The translations under genes and the position numbers were made by a program. From positions 62,001 through 126,000 of the forward strand of contig JAQUAI010000004.1 of assembly GCA_028687335.1 (NCBI GenBank): a stretch of 64,000 nucleotides of DNA, read 5' to 3'. Positions 39,404-48,962 of this stretch are shown in pieces. Position 1 is the stretch's first letter; each line of letters begins with the position of its first letter. The notes under the pieces are model-generated. The model had not been told where the DNA came from and did no database searches. It saw only the letters and a program-made list of their open reading frames with translations. The stretch comes from Gallionella sp. (GTDB lineage: Bacteria; Pseudomonadota; Gammaproteobacteria; Burkholderiales; Gallionellaceae).

Positions 39404-40335
39404 GACTTGGCCGCAGGCAAATATTTGGCCGGATCAACCGGTTTGCCGTAACGACGCACTTCGAAATGCAGTTTAACCCGGTCGGCATCGCTGTTACCCA
39501 TCTCGGCGATTTTCTGTCCGCGTGTAACGCTTTGCCCTTCTTTGACCAGCACTTTGTCGTTGTGCGCGTAAGCACTCAGGTAAGTGCTGTTGTGTTTGAT
39601 GATGATGAGCTTGCCGTAACCGCGCAAACCGCTGCCGCTGTACACCACCTTGCCCGGCGCACTGGCAACGATGGCCTGCCCCTGCTTGCCCCCGATGTCG
39701 ATACCCTTGCGATTGGCCGCTTCCGAATAGTCGGCAATGATCTTGCCCTGTGTCGGCATGCCCCAGTCGATATTCTCATCAGCATCATCGCTACCCGAGT
39801 CGGCAACGGCAGGCTTGCTCTCCGCTTTGACCGGCGGCTTATTCTCTGCCACGGGCGGCTTGGCCGGTGCATTTTCCACCGGCTTAGAGGGCGCACCGCT
39901 CTGCACTTTATCGATCTGCGCGGCAGCTGCGTCGGTGTAGGCGTACTTCACCACCTTAGGTTGGTCTTTAATGACAGGTTCGGCGACCTTAATCTCGCTC
40001 ACCGGCACGCGCGCAGCAGCAGATGGAAATAGCTTCAGTTGCTGTCCAACCTGAATGCGATTCGGGTCATCAATGCCGTTAAACTGCGCCAACTCGTGAT
40101 AGTCGAGACCGTAATTGAAGGCGATGCTGTACAGCGTGTCACCCTTTTGCACAGTATGTGTTTGCGGACGCCAATCTTGCTCGCGCGCAAACTTTTTCCC
40201 CGCTGCAGATTGTATTTTTCCGGCTTTGCTTGTGGTGCTGCCCTGCTCAACCACAGGTGCGCGCCGACCGTCCGAAGCGCAGGCGGAAACAAGCAGTGCT
40301 ACAGCCAGCACAGCAATACGATGATTTAAGTTCAT
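39400..40335 (-). CDS. nlpD: NlpD-like lipoprotein (LysM and degenerate M23 domains)
   Basis: NlpD activates the amidase AmiC during septal peptidoglycan splitting. The 311-residue protein has a lipoprotein signal (VALLVSAC, Cys about residue 19). A LysM domain spans about 58-102 ([18 protein letters not shown]). A Pro/Ala/Lys-rich linker leads to a C-terminal LytM/M23 domain (about 195-305). The metal-site motif reads [11 protein letters not shown], without the HxxxD histidine of active enzymes. This is the same loss as in E. coli NlpD and points to an activator, not a hydrolase. Its start overlaps the pcm stop and its stop overlaps the radical SAM start. Confidence 0.93.
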   Translation of the reverse strand: MNLNHRIAVLAVALLVSACASDGRRAPVVEQGSTTSKAGKIQSAAGKKFAREQDWRPQTHTVQKGDTLYSIAFNYGLDYHELAQFNGIDDPNRIQVGQQLKLFPSAAARVPVSEIKVAEPVIKDQPKVVKYAYTDAAAAQIDKVQSGAPSKPVENAPAKPPVAENKPPVKAESKPAVADSGSDDADENIDWGMPTQGKIIADYSEAANRKGIDIGGKQGQAIVASAPGKVVYSGSGLRGYGKLIIIKHNSTYLSAYAHNDKVLVKEGQSVTRGQKIAEMGNSDADRVKLHFEVRRYGKPVDPAKYLPAAKS

Positions 40336-40988
40336 GCCTTCCCCGTCAACAAAGGTACGAATTTGACTGGCTCCAGCCGCGTTTCGCGGAAACCGTTTTT
40401 GTCCCGCTCAACCAGATACAGCCATTGTTCCTGCATCCCCACAGGCATCACCATTCTACCACCCAGCGCCAGTTGCTCCCGCAGCCCGGCGGCCAGTGTT
40501 GGCGCGGCACACGCCATGATGATGCCATCAAACGGAGCTAATTCTGGCAGGCCGATACCACCGTCACCGTAGCGCACGCTGATGTTGCGCATTTTGAGAT
40601 CACGCAGTTGTTTGCGGGCGCGCTCATATAGCGGCTGAATGCGCTCTATGGTCTGCACTTCTTTGGCGACTTGCCCCAGCACCGCCGCCTGATAGCCGCA
40701 GCCAGTACCGATTTCCAACACTTTCCCCAGCGGTTGTCCGTTGCGCAAAATTTCGGTCATGCGCGCCACGATGTACGGTTGCGAAATGGTTTGATTGAAA
40801 TTGATCGGCAGCGAAACATCGTCGTAAGCGCGGCTGGCCAGTGCTTCGTCCACAAACAGATGACGCGGCACTTCGTACATAGCGGCTAGCACCGCTTCGT
40901 CACGTATGCCCTGCTCGCGCAAACGCTCGATCATGCGCAAGCGCGTACGAGGTGAAGTCATGCCGATGCCGGTGATACGCATATTCAT
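40332..40988 (-). CDS. pcm: Protein-L-isoaspartate O-methyltransferase
   Basis: Pcm methylates isoaspartyl residues to start repair of aged proteins. The 218-residue enzyme shows [17 protein letters not shown] (about residues 46-62), the substrate loop [16 protein letters not shown], and SAM motif [17 protein letters not shown]. It overlaps surE at its start and nlpD at its end by four bases each (ATGA), the conserved surE-pcm-nlpD order. A C-terminal stretch [16 protein letters not shown] completes the fold. Confidence 0.97.
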   Translation of the reverse strand: MNMRITGIGMTSPRTRLRMIERLREQGIRDEAVLAAMYEVPRHLFVDEALASRAYDDVSLPINFNQTISQPYIVARMTEILRNGQPLGKVLEIGTGCGYQAAVLGQVAKEVQTIERIQPLYERARKQLRDLKMRNISVRYGDGGIGLPELAPFDGIIMACAAPTLAAGLREQLALGGRMVMPVGMQEQWLYLVERDKNGFRETRLEPVKFVPLLTGKA

Positions 40989-41725
40989 TTGAGCCAGTCC
41001 TTCACCGCGTCCAATTGCCCGAACTGGGTCAGGTCGATCTGCAAAGGCGTGACCGATACACGTTGTTGGGACAGCGCGTTAAAGTCGGTTCCCTCGCCCG
41101 CATCCTGCGCCTTGCCTGCCGCCCCCACCCAATACACGGTTTCACCGTGCGGATTGCTCGCCTTGATAACCGGCTCGGCTTTGTGGCGTTTACCTAGACG
41201 CGTCACCTCAATGCCACCTAATTGGTCGACAGGGACATCGGGCACATTGACGTTAAGCAGCCAAGGCTTGGTGTGGGTTTGTCCGGCAAAGCGCCGCACC
41301 AAATCGCACGTCACATCGGCAGCGGTTTGGTAATGGCGAAACTCTTTGCTCACCAATGAAACGGCAATCGCAGGAATACCCAGCAAAAAACCTTCCGTTG
41401 CCGCCGCGACAGTGCCTGAATAAATCGTGTCATCCCCCATATTGGCTCCGGCATTAATCCCTGAAACAACGATGTCAGGCTGATATTCCAGCATGCCGGT
41501 CACGGCCAAATGCACGCAATCCGTCGGCGTGCCGTTGACGTAATAAAAACCGTTGGCCGCTTGGCGCAGTTTGAGAGGACGATCCAGCGTCAGCGAATTG
41601 CTCGCGCCGCTGCGGTCGCGTTCCGGCGCAACCACAACAACATCAGCAACCGTTGCTAGGGTGCGCGCCAAACACTCCAAACCGGGTGCGAAATAACCGT
41701 CATCATTGGAGATTAGAATACGCAT
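40985..41725 (-). CDS. surE: 5'/3'-nucleotidase SurE
   Basis: SurE is a metal-dependent phosphatase acting on nucleoside monophosphates and short polyphosphate, associated with stationary-phase survival. The 246-residue protein opens with [19 protein letters not shown], where the DD pair binds metal. Other metal or substrate segments are [15 protein letters not shown] and [20 protein letters not shown]. It heads the surE-pcm-nlpD operon. A TATAAT on the minus strand about 41 bases upstream may be its -10. Confidence 0.97.
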   Translation of the reverse strand: MRILISNDDGYFAPGLECLARTLATVADVVVVAPERDRSGASNSLTLDRPLKLRQAANGFYYVNGTPTDCVHLAVTGMLEYQPDIVVSGINAGANMGDDTIYSGTVAAATEGFLLGIPAIAVSLVSKEFRHYQTAADVTCDLVRRFAGQTHTKPWLLNVNVPDVPVDQLGGIEVTRLGKRHKAEPVIKASNPHGETVYWVGAAGKAQDAGEGTDFNALSQQRVSVTPLQIDLTQFGQLDAVKDWLK

Positions 41726-41765
41726 GGTGGGGACAGAAAATCAGTAAGAATAAGAATCGGCGCGC

Positions 41766-41818
41766 ATTATATCGGCTTTCACCGTCACCGCACCGCTCGC
41801 ATCGAATTGCCCTATAAT
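41766..41818. promoter_or_regulatory. Divergent promoter region between surE and a cNMP-binding-fold gene
   Basis: The 134-base divergent spacer contains a perfect TATAAT on each strand: 41771-41766 on minus (surE) and 41813-41818 on plus. No good -35 hexamer sits at 17 bases from either, so activator-dependent promoters are possible. Confidence 0.4.
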
Positions 41819-41859
41819 TTGCCCGAACAACCACGCAGCCCATGCCCGGAGAGCCGCAC

Positions 41860-42381
41860 ATGAACGAGCTAGATGCCATTCAACAAAGCTTGGCGAGTTT
41901 CACCCAACATTTCGATGAATTGTCTTCGGACAGATTCAATGCTTTGCGCGAGTCCTCATTTTTCGATCCGGTACCCAGCGACAAGTTAGCCACCATTGCC
42001 AAACTTGCCGAAATCAAAACGCTCAACGCGGGGAAAGTTATCATCACCGAAGGCAGCGAAATCAACTCTTTTTATGTCGTGCTGTTCGGCAATGCGATTG
42101 CAACCGTCCACAACAAAGTGGTCGGCCACATTCGTGGCGGCGAGTGTCTCGGCGAAAGCGTATTTTTCCGGCATGACCATATGCTGACATCCGCAACCGT
42201 CAAAGCGGACGGACAACTCATCGTTGCCGAATTCACCAAGTCGGCACTGGACGGACTAGCATCAGACAGTAAGCTTTATCTGGAAAAAGCACTGCTGCTG
42301 GCGCTGTTCAAAAAACTGCAATTAGCCAACAAAACCATCACCCAACTGGCCAGTTACGCTGCCGCCTCCGCCGATCAGTAA
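41860..42381 (+). CDS. Cyclic nucleotide-binding-fold protein without DNA-binding domain
   Basis: This 173-residue protein is essentially a single CRP-like jelly-roll domain (about residues 33-140: FFDPVPSDKLATIAKLAEI and FYVVLFGNAIATVHNKVVG). No helix-turn-helix follows; the C-terminus is helical. The phosphate-binding cassette region (GGECLGESVFF) is partly conserved. I choose the ATG at 41860 because GGAGAG precedes it at good spacing; the track start is six codons earlier. It may sense a nucleotide and act through protein contacts. The function is unknown. Confidence 0.8.
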   Translation: MNELDAIQQSLASFTQHFDELSSDRFNALRESSFFDPVPSDKLATIAKLAEIKTLNAGKVIITEGSEINSFYVVLFGNAIATVHNKVVGHIRGGECLGESVFFRHDHMLTSATVKADGQLIVAEFTKSALDGLASDSKLYLEKALLLALFKKLQLANKTITQLASYAAASADQ

Positions 42382-42430
42382 ACAGCTACAACTTATTGCC
42401 TGCGGTATCGCGCCGCGTTGACAGATATTT

Positions 42431-43264
42431 ATGAATCTCATCATCCAATCACTGCACGACATCCCCGCCGAATCACTCGACCATCTCAAACAACTGACTG
42501 GCGCAACACGAATTGAGCAAGTCGCACCGCACGCCTATCGACTGCGTGATGCCCGCCCCGAATCTCAAATATCCGACTATTGTCTAGCTAGACAAGTCGA
42601 CTACGGCTTTGTGCCGCAAGGTAAACACTTGTCCGATTTCGGTCTGGTGGTAATGGATATGGATTCGACGCTGATCTCGATTGAATGCATCGACGAAATT
42701 GCCGACATGCAAGGCATCAAGCCGCAAGTAGCCGAGATCACCGAAGCCGCCATGCGCGGTGAAATTGACTTTGCCGAAAGCCTGCGCCGCCGCGTCGCCC
42801 TGCTCGCAGGTCTCGATGAAAGTGCATTAAGCCGTGTTTACGAAGAACGTTTGCAATTAAATCCCGGCGCGGAAATCATGCTCGCCGAACTACAACGACA
42901 CGGCATCAAAACTTTGCTGGTGTCAGGCGGATTTACTTTTTTCACCGAGCGCCTGAAAGCCAGAGTCAGCCTCGACTTCGCCCATGCCAACACGCTGGAG
43001 ATCGTCAACGGCAAACTCACCGGAAACGTGCTCGGCACCATTGTTGATGCCCAGGCCAAAGCCGACTGGCTCATCCGCATACGCGACGAACTGGGACTTT
43101 CGGCGACACAAGTGATCGCCATGGGCGACGGCGCGAATGACTTGAAGATGATGGCGCAGGCCGGGGTCAGCATCGCCTATCACGCCAAGCCAGTCGTGCG
43201 AACGCAGGCCAGTTACGCGTTCAATTTTGTCGGTTTGGATGGATTGGTAAAACTATTCGCCTAA
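42431..43264 (+). CDS. serB: Phosphoserine phosphatase
   Basis: SerB performs the last step of serine biosynthesis. The 277-residue HAD enzyme has an N-terminal ACT-like regulatory segment (about 1-65). The catalytic DxDxT is in VVMDMDSTLISIECIDEIAD near residue 75. Motif II is LLVSGGFTFFTERL, and the metal-binding motif III is AMGDGANDLKMMAQAG. It begins 49 bases after the cyclic nucleotide-binding-fold gene on the same strand. Length is typical for proteobacterial SerB. Confidence 0.96.
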   Translation: MNLIIQSLHDIPAESLDHLKQLTGATRIEQVAPHAYRLRDARPESQISDYCLARQVDYGFVPQGKHLSDFGLVVMDMDSTLISIECIDEIADMQGIKPQVAEITEAAMRGEIDFAESLRRRVALLAGLDESALSRVYEERLQLNPGAEIMLAELQRHGIKTLLVSGGFTFFTERLKARVSLDFAHANTLEIVNGKLTGNVLGTIVDAQAKADWLIRIRDELGLSATQVIAMGDGANDLKMMAQAGVSIAYHAKPVVRTQASYAFNFVGLDGLVKLFA

Positions 43265-43372
43265 AGTCGGGCGGGCTTCAGACTGTTTTACCCATGAACT
43301 CACCTGCATCGAAATACAAACGGATGTAATAGCTTCAATAGTTGGACACACACACCAGCCAAACCTGATCAG

Positions 43373-43393
43373 GCCGAATCAATTCAATTCGGC
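43373..43393. repeat. Short inverted repeat GCCGAAT/ATTCGGC
   Basis: A perfect 7-base stem with a 7-base loop lies in the 167-base spacer between serB and the HPP gene, about 40 bases before the latter. No T-run follows, so it may be an operator or a leader hairpin. Nothing else is seen in this spacer. Confidence 0.3.
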
Positions 43394-43431
43394 AATCAGC
43401 GCCTCCCTCAACCTTTTTGCGGAGAACAGAC

Positions 43432-44136
43432 TTGCTCACCAAAAACTCGCTGCGACTGTTCGGCCCCCATCAACCCCGCATCTCCCTCGCTGAAAAACTC
43501 CGTAGCGGCTTCGCTGGCGGGATCGCCATTTTGCTACTGGGATGGATACTGCATCACTTACCGCAGTTGCATTACCCAATTCTGATGCTGGGTTCGATTG
43601 CCGCCTCGGCGGTACTGCTTTTTGCCGCACCGCATACGCCGATGGCGCAACCGTGGAATCTTGTCGTCGGCCATCTCGTGTCAGGCTTGGCCGGATGGAG
43701 TTGCAGCCTAGTCGTGAGCGATCCGCTACTCGCAACCGGGGTCGCGGTTGGCTCTGCCATCTTGCTGATGTATCTGCTCGATGCCCTGCATCCTCCCGGC
43801 GCGGCAACCGCACTAACCATGGTGTTAAGCAGCACGCAGTATCACGATATGGGGATGTTTTGGTCTCTTCTCATCGTTGTCGCCAATGCCGGTTTTGCTT
43901 TATTACTGGCTATCGCCATCAATAACCTGCTACCCCATCGCCGCTATCCGGTGCCGCAAAACACCGTACCGCCCGCACTCAAACCGGCAACTATCGCCAA
44001 TATCGAGCAAGCCGATATGACTTGGGCGCTGGCTCAAATGGAAGGCATGATCGATATCGGCGAAGACGACCTCGCCAAAATTTATGCGTTGGCACTAAGC
44101 CGCTCGCAACATCGCAATGAAGGAAAACCCGCATGA
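43432..44136 (+). CDS. HPP family integral membrane protein
   Basis: HPP proteins are small membrane proteins; some plant and cyanobacterial members transport nitrite. The ~234-residue protein has about five membrane helices between residues 25 and 165. The family signature is LLDALHPPGAATALTMVLSS. The C-terminal ~60 residues are soluble. No ATG is available near the 5' end. A TTG at 43432 has GGAGA at good spacing and is preferred to the TTG at 43417. The gene overlaps the next (hemerythrin) gene by 20 bases. The transported substrate here is unknown. Confidence 0.8.
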   Translation: MLTKNSLRLFGPHQPRISLAEKLRSGFAGGIAILLLGWILHHLPQLHYPILMLGSIAASAVLLFAAPHTPMAQPWNLVVGHLVSGLAGWSCSLVVSDPLLATGVAVGSAILLMYLLDALHPPGAATALTMVLSSTQYHDMGMFWSLLIVVANAGFALLLAIAINNLLPHRRYPVPQNTVPPALKPATIANIEQADMTWALAQMEGMIDIGEDDLAKIYALALSRSQHRNEGKPA

Positions 44137-44722
44137 GCCCTATCAGCACTTCGCCTGCATGCAACCCACCACCTTGCGCCGCCTCGGAGCTCACATGGTG
44201 ACGCTACCCGGTAGTGCCGCCGCACCCAGCTTTGACGATCCGCTAGAAATGCTGCGCGCCTGCCATGGCCGCATTCAAGCGCAATGCACGACACTGCGAA
44301 AGTTGCAGTCACATCTCCAACTGCACGGCTGCGACGTACAAGCCCAGCAAGCAGCCCAAGCCATCCTGCGTTATTTCGACACCGCCGGACGATATCACCA
44401 TCAAGATGAAGAACGCGATCTATTCCCGCGACTCATCGCCACCCAACATCAGGTCGCAGCATCGCTCATCGCACGCCTGCTGCATGAGCATCAGGGAATG
44501 GAGTCCGCATGGCAAAATTTACGTCCCTTGCTGCTGGCTATTACTGAAAGTCACAGCACATCACTCGACGCGAATATCACCCAACATTTCATCGACCTCT
44601 ATGCAAGTCACATCGAAACAGAAAATGGGACGCTGTTACCCTTGGCACAGACCTTGTTGAATGACGAACAACTGCACACCATCGGACAAAACATGGCAGC
44701 ACGACGCGGAGTGGCACTTTGA
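44117..44722 (+). CDS. Hemerythrin-like (HHE) domain protein
   Basis: HHE proteins bind a di-iron centre and can hold or sense O2, NO or iron. The 201-residue ORF has a four-helix domain with likely ligands in LRACHGRIQAQC, YHHQDEERDLFPRL, LLHEHQGMESAW and YASHIETENGTLLPLA. The start is uncertain: the ATG at 44117 lies inside the HPP gene, and later ATGs exist at 44159 and 44195. Its stop overlaps the start of the flavoprotein gene. The three overlapping genes suggest a joint role. Confidence 0.82.
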   Translation: MKENPHEPYQHFACMQPTTLRRLGAHMVTLPGSAAAPSFDDPLEMLRACHGRIQAQCTTLRKLQSHLQLHGCDVQAQQAAQAILRYFDTAGRYHHQDEERDLFPRLIATQHQVAASLIARLLHEHQGMESAWQNLRPLLLAITESHSTSLDANITQHFIDLYASHIETENGTLLPLAQTLLNDEQLHTIGQNMAARRGVAL

Positions 44723-45942
44723 GTCGCACCCGACACAATCACTCCGTCGTCATCATCGGTGGCGGCCCCGCCGGATTGATGGCGGCGGAAGTCTTGGCTC
44801 AAGCCGGTATTCATGTCGATGTATATGACGCGATGCCGAGTGTGGGACGAAAATTTTTGATGGCAGGAAAAGGCGGCATGAACATCACGCACTCCGAGCC
44901 GCTGGCTCATTTCCTGACGCGCTATGGCTCACGCCGTGAGCAGATAGAACCACTCCTTCAAATGCTCTCCCCGGATGCACTGCGTGAATGGATACACAAG
45001 CTTGGTGTTAATACCTTTGTCGGCACTTCGGGGCGTGTTTTCCCTACCGACATGAAAGCCGCCCCCCTGCTTCGCGCATGGCTGCATCGCTTACGCGAAA
45101 ACGGCGTGCAGTTTCACATGCGACATCGGTGGATCGGATGGGATGGGGCTGGTGATCTACGATTTACCACTCCGACGGGAGAGCTCAGCATCAAAGCACA
45201 AGCTACCGTGTTGGCATTAGGCGGCGGTAGCTGGCCCCAGCTTGGGTCAGATGGTGCATGGGTGCCACTACTTGCGCAACACGGTGCAACTGTCGCACCA
45301 CTACGTCCAAGTAATTGCGGATTCGAGGTAGCTTGGAGTCATCACTTCCGCGAGCGCTTTGTCGGTGAACCGCTCAAGTCCGTAGCAGTCGATTTCGAGG
45401 GAACGCACAAACTGGGGGAATGCCTAGTCACCGAACACGGCATCGAAGGTGGCCTCATCTATGCGCTCTCAGCAGCACTGCGCAACGAGATTGAAAGTAA
45501 CGGCAGCGCTACCTTGCTCCTCGATTTACTCCCAGACTGGTCAGTGCAACGCGTTCAAGACGAAGTCTCTCACCCACGCGGCTCGCGCTCGCTATCCAGC
45601 CATCTGCAAAGCCGCTTGGGATTGAAAGGAGCGAAAGCCAATCTGCTGCGCGAAGTGTTAAGTGCCGAACAGATGAACGATGCCACCTTGCTCGCAGCCA
45701 CCATCAAAGCATTGCCGCTGCGCCTCAATAAGACTCGCCCTTTGAGCGAGGCCATTAGCAGCGCGGGAGGTATCACTTTCGAATCCTTGGATAAAAATCT
45801 CATGCTAAAAAAATCGCCCAGCATATTCTGCGCGGGCGAAATGTTGGATTGGGAGGCACCGACGGGCGGTTATTTGTTGACTGCTTGTTTTGCCAGCGGG
45901 CGCGCGGCGGGAGTAGGAGTAATCGACTGGTTTAATCAATAA
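44719..45942 (+). CDS. HI0933/BaiN family FAD-dependent oxidoreductase
   Basis: The 407-residue flavoprotein has an N-terminal FAD Rossmann motif (VVIIGGGPAGLMAAEVLA) and the family hallmark GRKFLMAGKGGMNITHSEP. A second conserved block is VLALGGGSWPQLGSDGAWV. The C-terminal FAD contacts are FCAGEMLDWEAPTGGYLLTACFASGRAAG. The start is a TTG overlapping the hemerythrin stop (TTGA). Substrates of this family are mostly unknown. BaiN reduces bile-acid intermediates in gut clostridia, which is not informative here. Confidence 0.85.
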   Translation: MSRTRHNHSVVIIGGGPAGLMAAEVLAQAGIHVDVYDAMPSVGRKFLMAGKGGMNITHSEPLAHFLTRYGSRREQIEPLLQMLSPDALREWIHKLGVNTFVGTSGRVFPTDMKAAPLLRAWLHRLRENGVQFHMRHRWIGWDGAGDLRFTTPTGELSIKAQATVLALGGGSWPQLGSDGAWVPLLAQHGATVAPLRPSNCGFEVAWSHHFRERFVGEPLKSVAVDFEGTHKLGECLVTEHGIEGGLIYALSAALRNEIESNGSATLLLDLLPDWSVQRVQDEVSHPRGSRSLSSHLQSRLGLKGAKANLLREVLSAEQMNDATLLAATIKALPLRLNKTRPLSEAISSAGGITFESLDKNLMLKKSPSIFCAGEMLDWEAPTGGYLLTACFASGRAAGVGVIDWFNQ

Positions 45943-45973
45943 ACCGCTTCGACATCACCAATGAGTCACCAAG

Positions 45974-45999
45974 CCGTTCGGGTTGAGCTTGAAGGAACG
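45974..45999 (+). repeat. Degenerate copy of the CCGTTCG-TGAGCTTG repeat
   Basis: CCGTTCGGGTTGAGCTTGAAGG matches the repeat arm found inside mutS (CCGTTCGTCCTGAGCTTG, then CGAAGG) apart from a few changes and a three-base deletion. It lies in the 112-base spacer between the convergent flavoprotein and dsbB genes. Nothing else is visible in that spacer. Confidence 0.5.
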
Positions 46000-46054
46000 A
46001 GAGTCTGAATCGCAAAGAAATTTCGATAGGACACAACCCAACGCTATTGCAAAT

Positions 46055-46567
46055 TTACTTAACTGACTTTCTAAACGCGATCAGCAACGCCCATACACCA
46101 AGCGTCACATAACACAGCAGCGACCACTCGGGGATGCCGAGTGTCAGGAATACCCACCCCTTTTCCGCGCACTCACCAGAGCCGTGCATCAATTCTTTCA
46201 ACACATCGGCCATCGGCATCGTTTCGAGCATGTAATCCAAACCGGGGCCGCAGGCAGGAACTTGGTCTTTAGGCAGATTTTGTATCCAGATGTGGCGAGC
46301 CGCGACACCAATACCGGATAGAGAGATCAGCCCTATCAGAGCCGCATAAACTCGTTGTCCTAGACGCTGTGGGCCATGCAATGCCGCCAGTGCAAACGTC
46401 ACCAAAATAGCGATGAAAATCACCCGCTGCACCATGCACAAAGGACAGGGATCCTGATGTTTGACGTATTGCAGATATAAGCCAAATCCCATCAAGCCGC
46501 TGGCGAACAAAGCTCCAGCCAGATAGAGCCAGCGGTTGGATATTTTTTGCCACATTTCGCGCATCAT
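46055..46567 (-). CDS. dsbB: Disulfide bond formation protein DsbB
   Basis: DsbB reoxidises periplasmic DsbA and passes electrons to quinones. The 170-residue protein (from the ATG at 46567, overlapping the iscX stop) has four membrane helices. The first redox pair is DPCPLCMVQR (CxxC, about residue 37). The second is the separated Cys in VPACGPGLD and SGECAEKG in the periplasmic loop. It is placed directly after the isc operon and coupled to iscX by ATGA. The pairing of thiol oxidation with Fe-S assembly genes in one transcript is notable. Confidence 0.93.
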   Translation of the reverse strand: MMREMWQKISNRWLYLAGALFASGLMGFGLYLQYVKHQDPCPLCMVQRVIFIAILVTFALAALHGPQRLGQRVYAALIGLISLSGIGVAARHIWIQNLPKDQVPACGPGLDYMLETMPMADVLKELMHGSGECAEKGWVFLTLGIPEWSLLCYVTLGVWALLIAFRKSVK

Positions 46568-46758
46568 TCCGCCTCGTCTATCCATGCAGCCTGGATTGCC
46601 TCAAGCACTTTTTCACCGCCTCGGCTGTGATCGTCATCAAATCCGTCCAGCTCAACCACCCAGTTATGCAGATCAACAAAACGCACTGTGCGCGGATCAA
46701 TGTTGCTGTATTTTTCCGACAGTGCGATGGCGATGTCGGTCACGTCTACCCATTTCAT
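46564..46758 (-). CDS. iscX: Fe-S assembly protein IscX
   Basis: IscX (YfhJ) is a small acidic protein that binds IscS and iron and tunes cluster assembly. The 64-residue protein reads MKWVDVTDIAIALSEKYSNI and has the family segment VRFVDLHNWVVELDGFDDD. Length is normal. It follows fdx after 4 bases and overlaps dsbB at its end. Confidence 0.95.
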   Translation of the reverse strand: MKWVDVTDIAIALSEKYSNIDPRTVRFVDLHNWVVELDGFDDDHSRGGEKVLEAIQAAWIDEAE

Positions 46759-46762
46759 CGCT

Positions 46763-47095
46763 TCACTCCTTGACCATATTGATAGTGTATTTCGGTATTT
46801 CCACTACCAGATTTTGATCCGCCACCCGCGCTTGGCAGGATAGCCGCGAGGTCGGCTCCAGCCCCCACGCCTTATCGAGTAAATCTTCCTCGATTTCTTC
46901 GGCGGAGCTCAAGCTATGAAAACCCTCGCGCAGGATGATGTGGCAAGTGGTACAGGCGCAGGATCTTTCGCAGGCATGCTCAATTTCAATACCATTGGCG
47001 AGCAATACGTCGCAAATAGTCTCGCCCTGCTTAGCTTCGATCAACGCGCCCTCGGGGCACAGTTCAACATGCGGTAATACGATGAGTTGTGGCAA
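46763..47095 (-). CDS. fdx: ISC-type 2Fe-2S ferredoxin
   Basis: This ferredoxin supplies electrons to IscS/IscU during cluster assembly. The track ORF is 30 codons too long and runs back into hscA. By family alignment the start is the TTG at 47095 (LPQLIVLPHVELCPEGALIE, with Met as first residue), two bases after the hscA stop region. The 110-residue protein has the cluster ligands CERSCACTTC and a distal Cys in RLSCQARV. The C-terminus ends with EIPKYTIN, as in ISC ferredoxins. Confidence 0.94.
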   Translation of the reverse strand: MPQLIVLPHVELCPEGALIEAKQGETICDVLLANGIEIEHACERSCACTTCHIILREGFHSLSSAEEIEEDLLDKAWGLEPTSRLSCQARVADQNLVVEIPKYTINMVKE

Positions 47096-47096
47096 A

Positions 47097-48962
47097 TCAG
47101 CTCTCCAAATCCGATAGTTTTCGTCCGCCCAAGGCACGCTGCACGCTTTGATCCATGCGCCGCTGAGCGAATTCTGTCGTGGCAAAATTAAGCGCTTCTA
47201 GCGCGCGCTTAATGGCATGGTGATCCGTCTTTTGCAACACACCACTCAATGCGTCCATCGCGGCGAGGATGCGCGTTTTTTCGGTTTCATTCAACAAGTC
47301 GCTATCCTGCACCAACGCTTGCTGCACCGCTTCCAGTAATTGTTGTGCTTCAGTCTGTTGTTCGCGCAATGCGCGGGCCAGCATGTCATCCTGCGCGTGT
47401 TGCGTGGAATCCTGCAACATGCGTGTAATTTCGGCATCAGACAAACCATAGGAAGGTTTGACCGTAATTGCCGCCTCAATCCCATTGCTCATTTCGCGTG
47501 CCGAAACATTAAGCAGACCGTCCGCATCAACCTGATAGGTCACACGAATGCGCGCCGACCCCGCCACCATTGCGGGAATGCCGCGCAGCTCAAACTTAGC
47601 CAACGAGCGGCAGTCGCTCACCAGCTCACGCTCGCCCTGAACTACGTGCACACTCATCGCGGTTTGGCCGTCTTTGAAGGTGGTAAATTCCTGCGCGCGC
47701 GCAGTGGGAATCGTGCTGTTGCGCGGAATAATTTTCTCCGACAAACCGCCCATGGTCTCGATCCCCAAACTGAGCGGAATCACATCGAGCAGCAGCCAGT
47801 CATCGCTGCCACGATTGCCTGCCAGTAAATTGGCCTGAATCGCTGCGCCCAGCGCCACTACTTTGTCGGGGTCAAGATTAGTCAGTGGCATTTGCCCAAA
47901 GAACTCACCCACCGCATGTTGCACTTGCGGCATCCGTGTCGCCCCGCCCACCATCACCACCCCCTTGATCTCATCCACCTCCAACCCAGCATCACGCAAG
48001 GCGCGGCGCATGGGTTGCAGCGTACGCTGTACAAGGTTGCGGGTGATTTCCTGAAACTCCTCGCGCGTTAATTCGTTGTCGATCAATTCACCGCTGGACA
48101 GCACCGCCGTAATGCGCGTCTCGGTATGATCGGTGAGTTGCTCTTTGGCCGCACGAGCGTGGGTCAGCAGCAAGCGGGTGTCTTGCGGGCTCAATGCGGA
48201 AAGATCATTTTTCTCCAGCAGCCAGCAATGGATGCGCTGATCGAAATCATCCCCGCCCAGTGCCGAGTCGCCATTTGCCGCCAGCACTTCGAACACCCCG
48301 CGCGACAGGCGCAGAATGGAAATATCAAACGTGCCGCCGCCCAAGTCATACACGGCATACACGCCCTCGGCAGCATTATCCAACCCATAGGCAATCGCAG
48401 CGGCAGTCGGCTCGTTCAGCAAGCGCAACACACTCAAACCGGCCAGTTTGGCCGCATCCTTGGTAGCTTGGCGCTGCGCGTCGTCAAAATAGGCGGGCAC
48501 CGTAATCACCGCACCGACCAGCTCGCCCCCCAATGCCGCTTCTGCGCGCGCGCGCATCACTTTGAGTATCTCGGCAGAAACTTCAACCGGGCTTTTCACA
48601 CCAGCCACAGTGCGTAGTTGCAACATACCGTCGGCATCGACAAAGCGGTAAGGCAGACGACTGATGTCGCCGATGTCCTGCAAGCCTCGCCCCATAAAAC
48701 GTTTGACCGAAACAATGGTATTCACCGGGTCTTCGCTCTGCGCCGCCTGTGCCGCTTCACCGACACTGACACCGCCGTCCGCCGCATAACGCGTCACCGA
48801 TGGCAACATGGCGCGGCCATTCTCGTCATTCAGCACGATGCTGATACCGTTGCGCACCGTAGCCACCAGTGAATTGGTTGTGCCAAGATCAATGCCCACC
48901 GCCAAGCGATGCTGATGCGGAGCGGTACTCAGCCCCGGTTCGGAAATTTGTAAGAGTGCCAT
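47097..48962 (-). CDS. hscA: Fe-S chaperone HscA (Hsp70 family)
   Basis: HscA uses ATP to help transfer clusters from IscU. The 621-residue protein has the Hsp70 ATPase domain ([49 protein letters not shown]). A substrate-binding domain follows from about residue 390, with [20 protein letters not shown]. Its start overlaps the hscB stop (TGATG), and fdx follows directly. Length matches HscA, not DnaK. Confidence 0.97.
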   Translation of the reverse strand: MALLQISEPGLSTAPHQHRLAVGIDLGTTNSLVATVRNGISIVLNDENGRAMLPSVTRYAADGGVSVGEAAQAAQSEDPVNTIVSVKRFMGRGLQDIGDISRLPYRFVDADGMLQLRTVAGVKSPVEVSAEILKVMRARAEAALGGELVGAVITVPAYFDDAQRQATKDAAKLAGLSVLRLLNEPTAAAIAYGLDNAAEGVYAVYDLGGGTFDISILRLSRGVFEVLAANGDSALGGDDFDQRIHCWLLEKNDLSALSPQDTRLLLTHARAAKEQLTDHTETRITAVLSSGELIDNELTREEFQEITRNLVQRTLQPMRRALRDAGLEVDEIKGVVMVGGATRMPQVQHAVGEFFGQMPLTNLDPDKVVALGAAIQANLLAGNRGSDDWLLLDVIPLSLGIETMGGLSEKIIPRNSTIPTARAQEFTTFKDGQTAMSVHVVQGERELVSDCRSLAKFELRGIPAMVAGSARIRVTYQVDADGLLNVSAREMSNGIEAAITVKPSYGLSDAEITRMLQDSTQHAQDDMLARALREQQTEAQQLLEAVQQALVQDSDLLNETEKTRILAAMDALSGVLQKTDHHAIKRALEALNFATTEFAQRRMDQSVQRALGGRKLSDLES

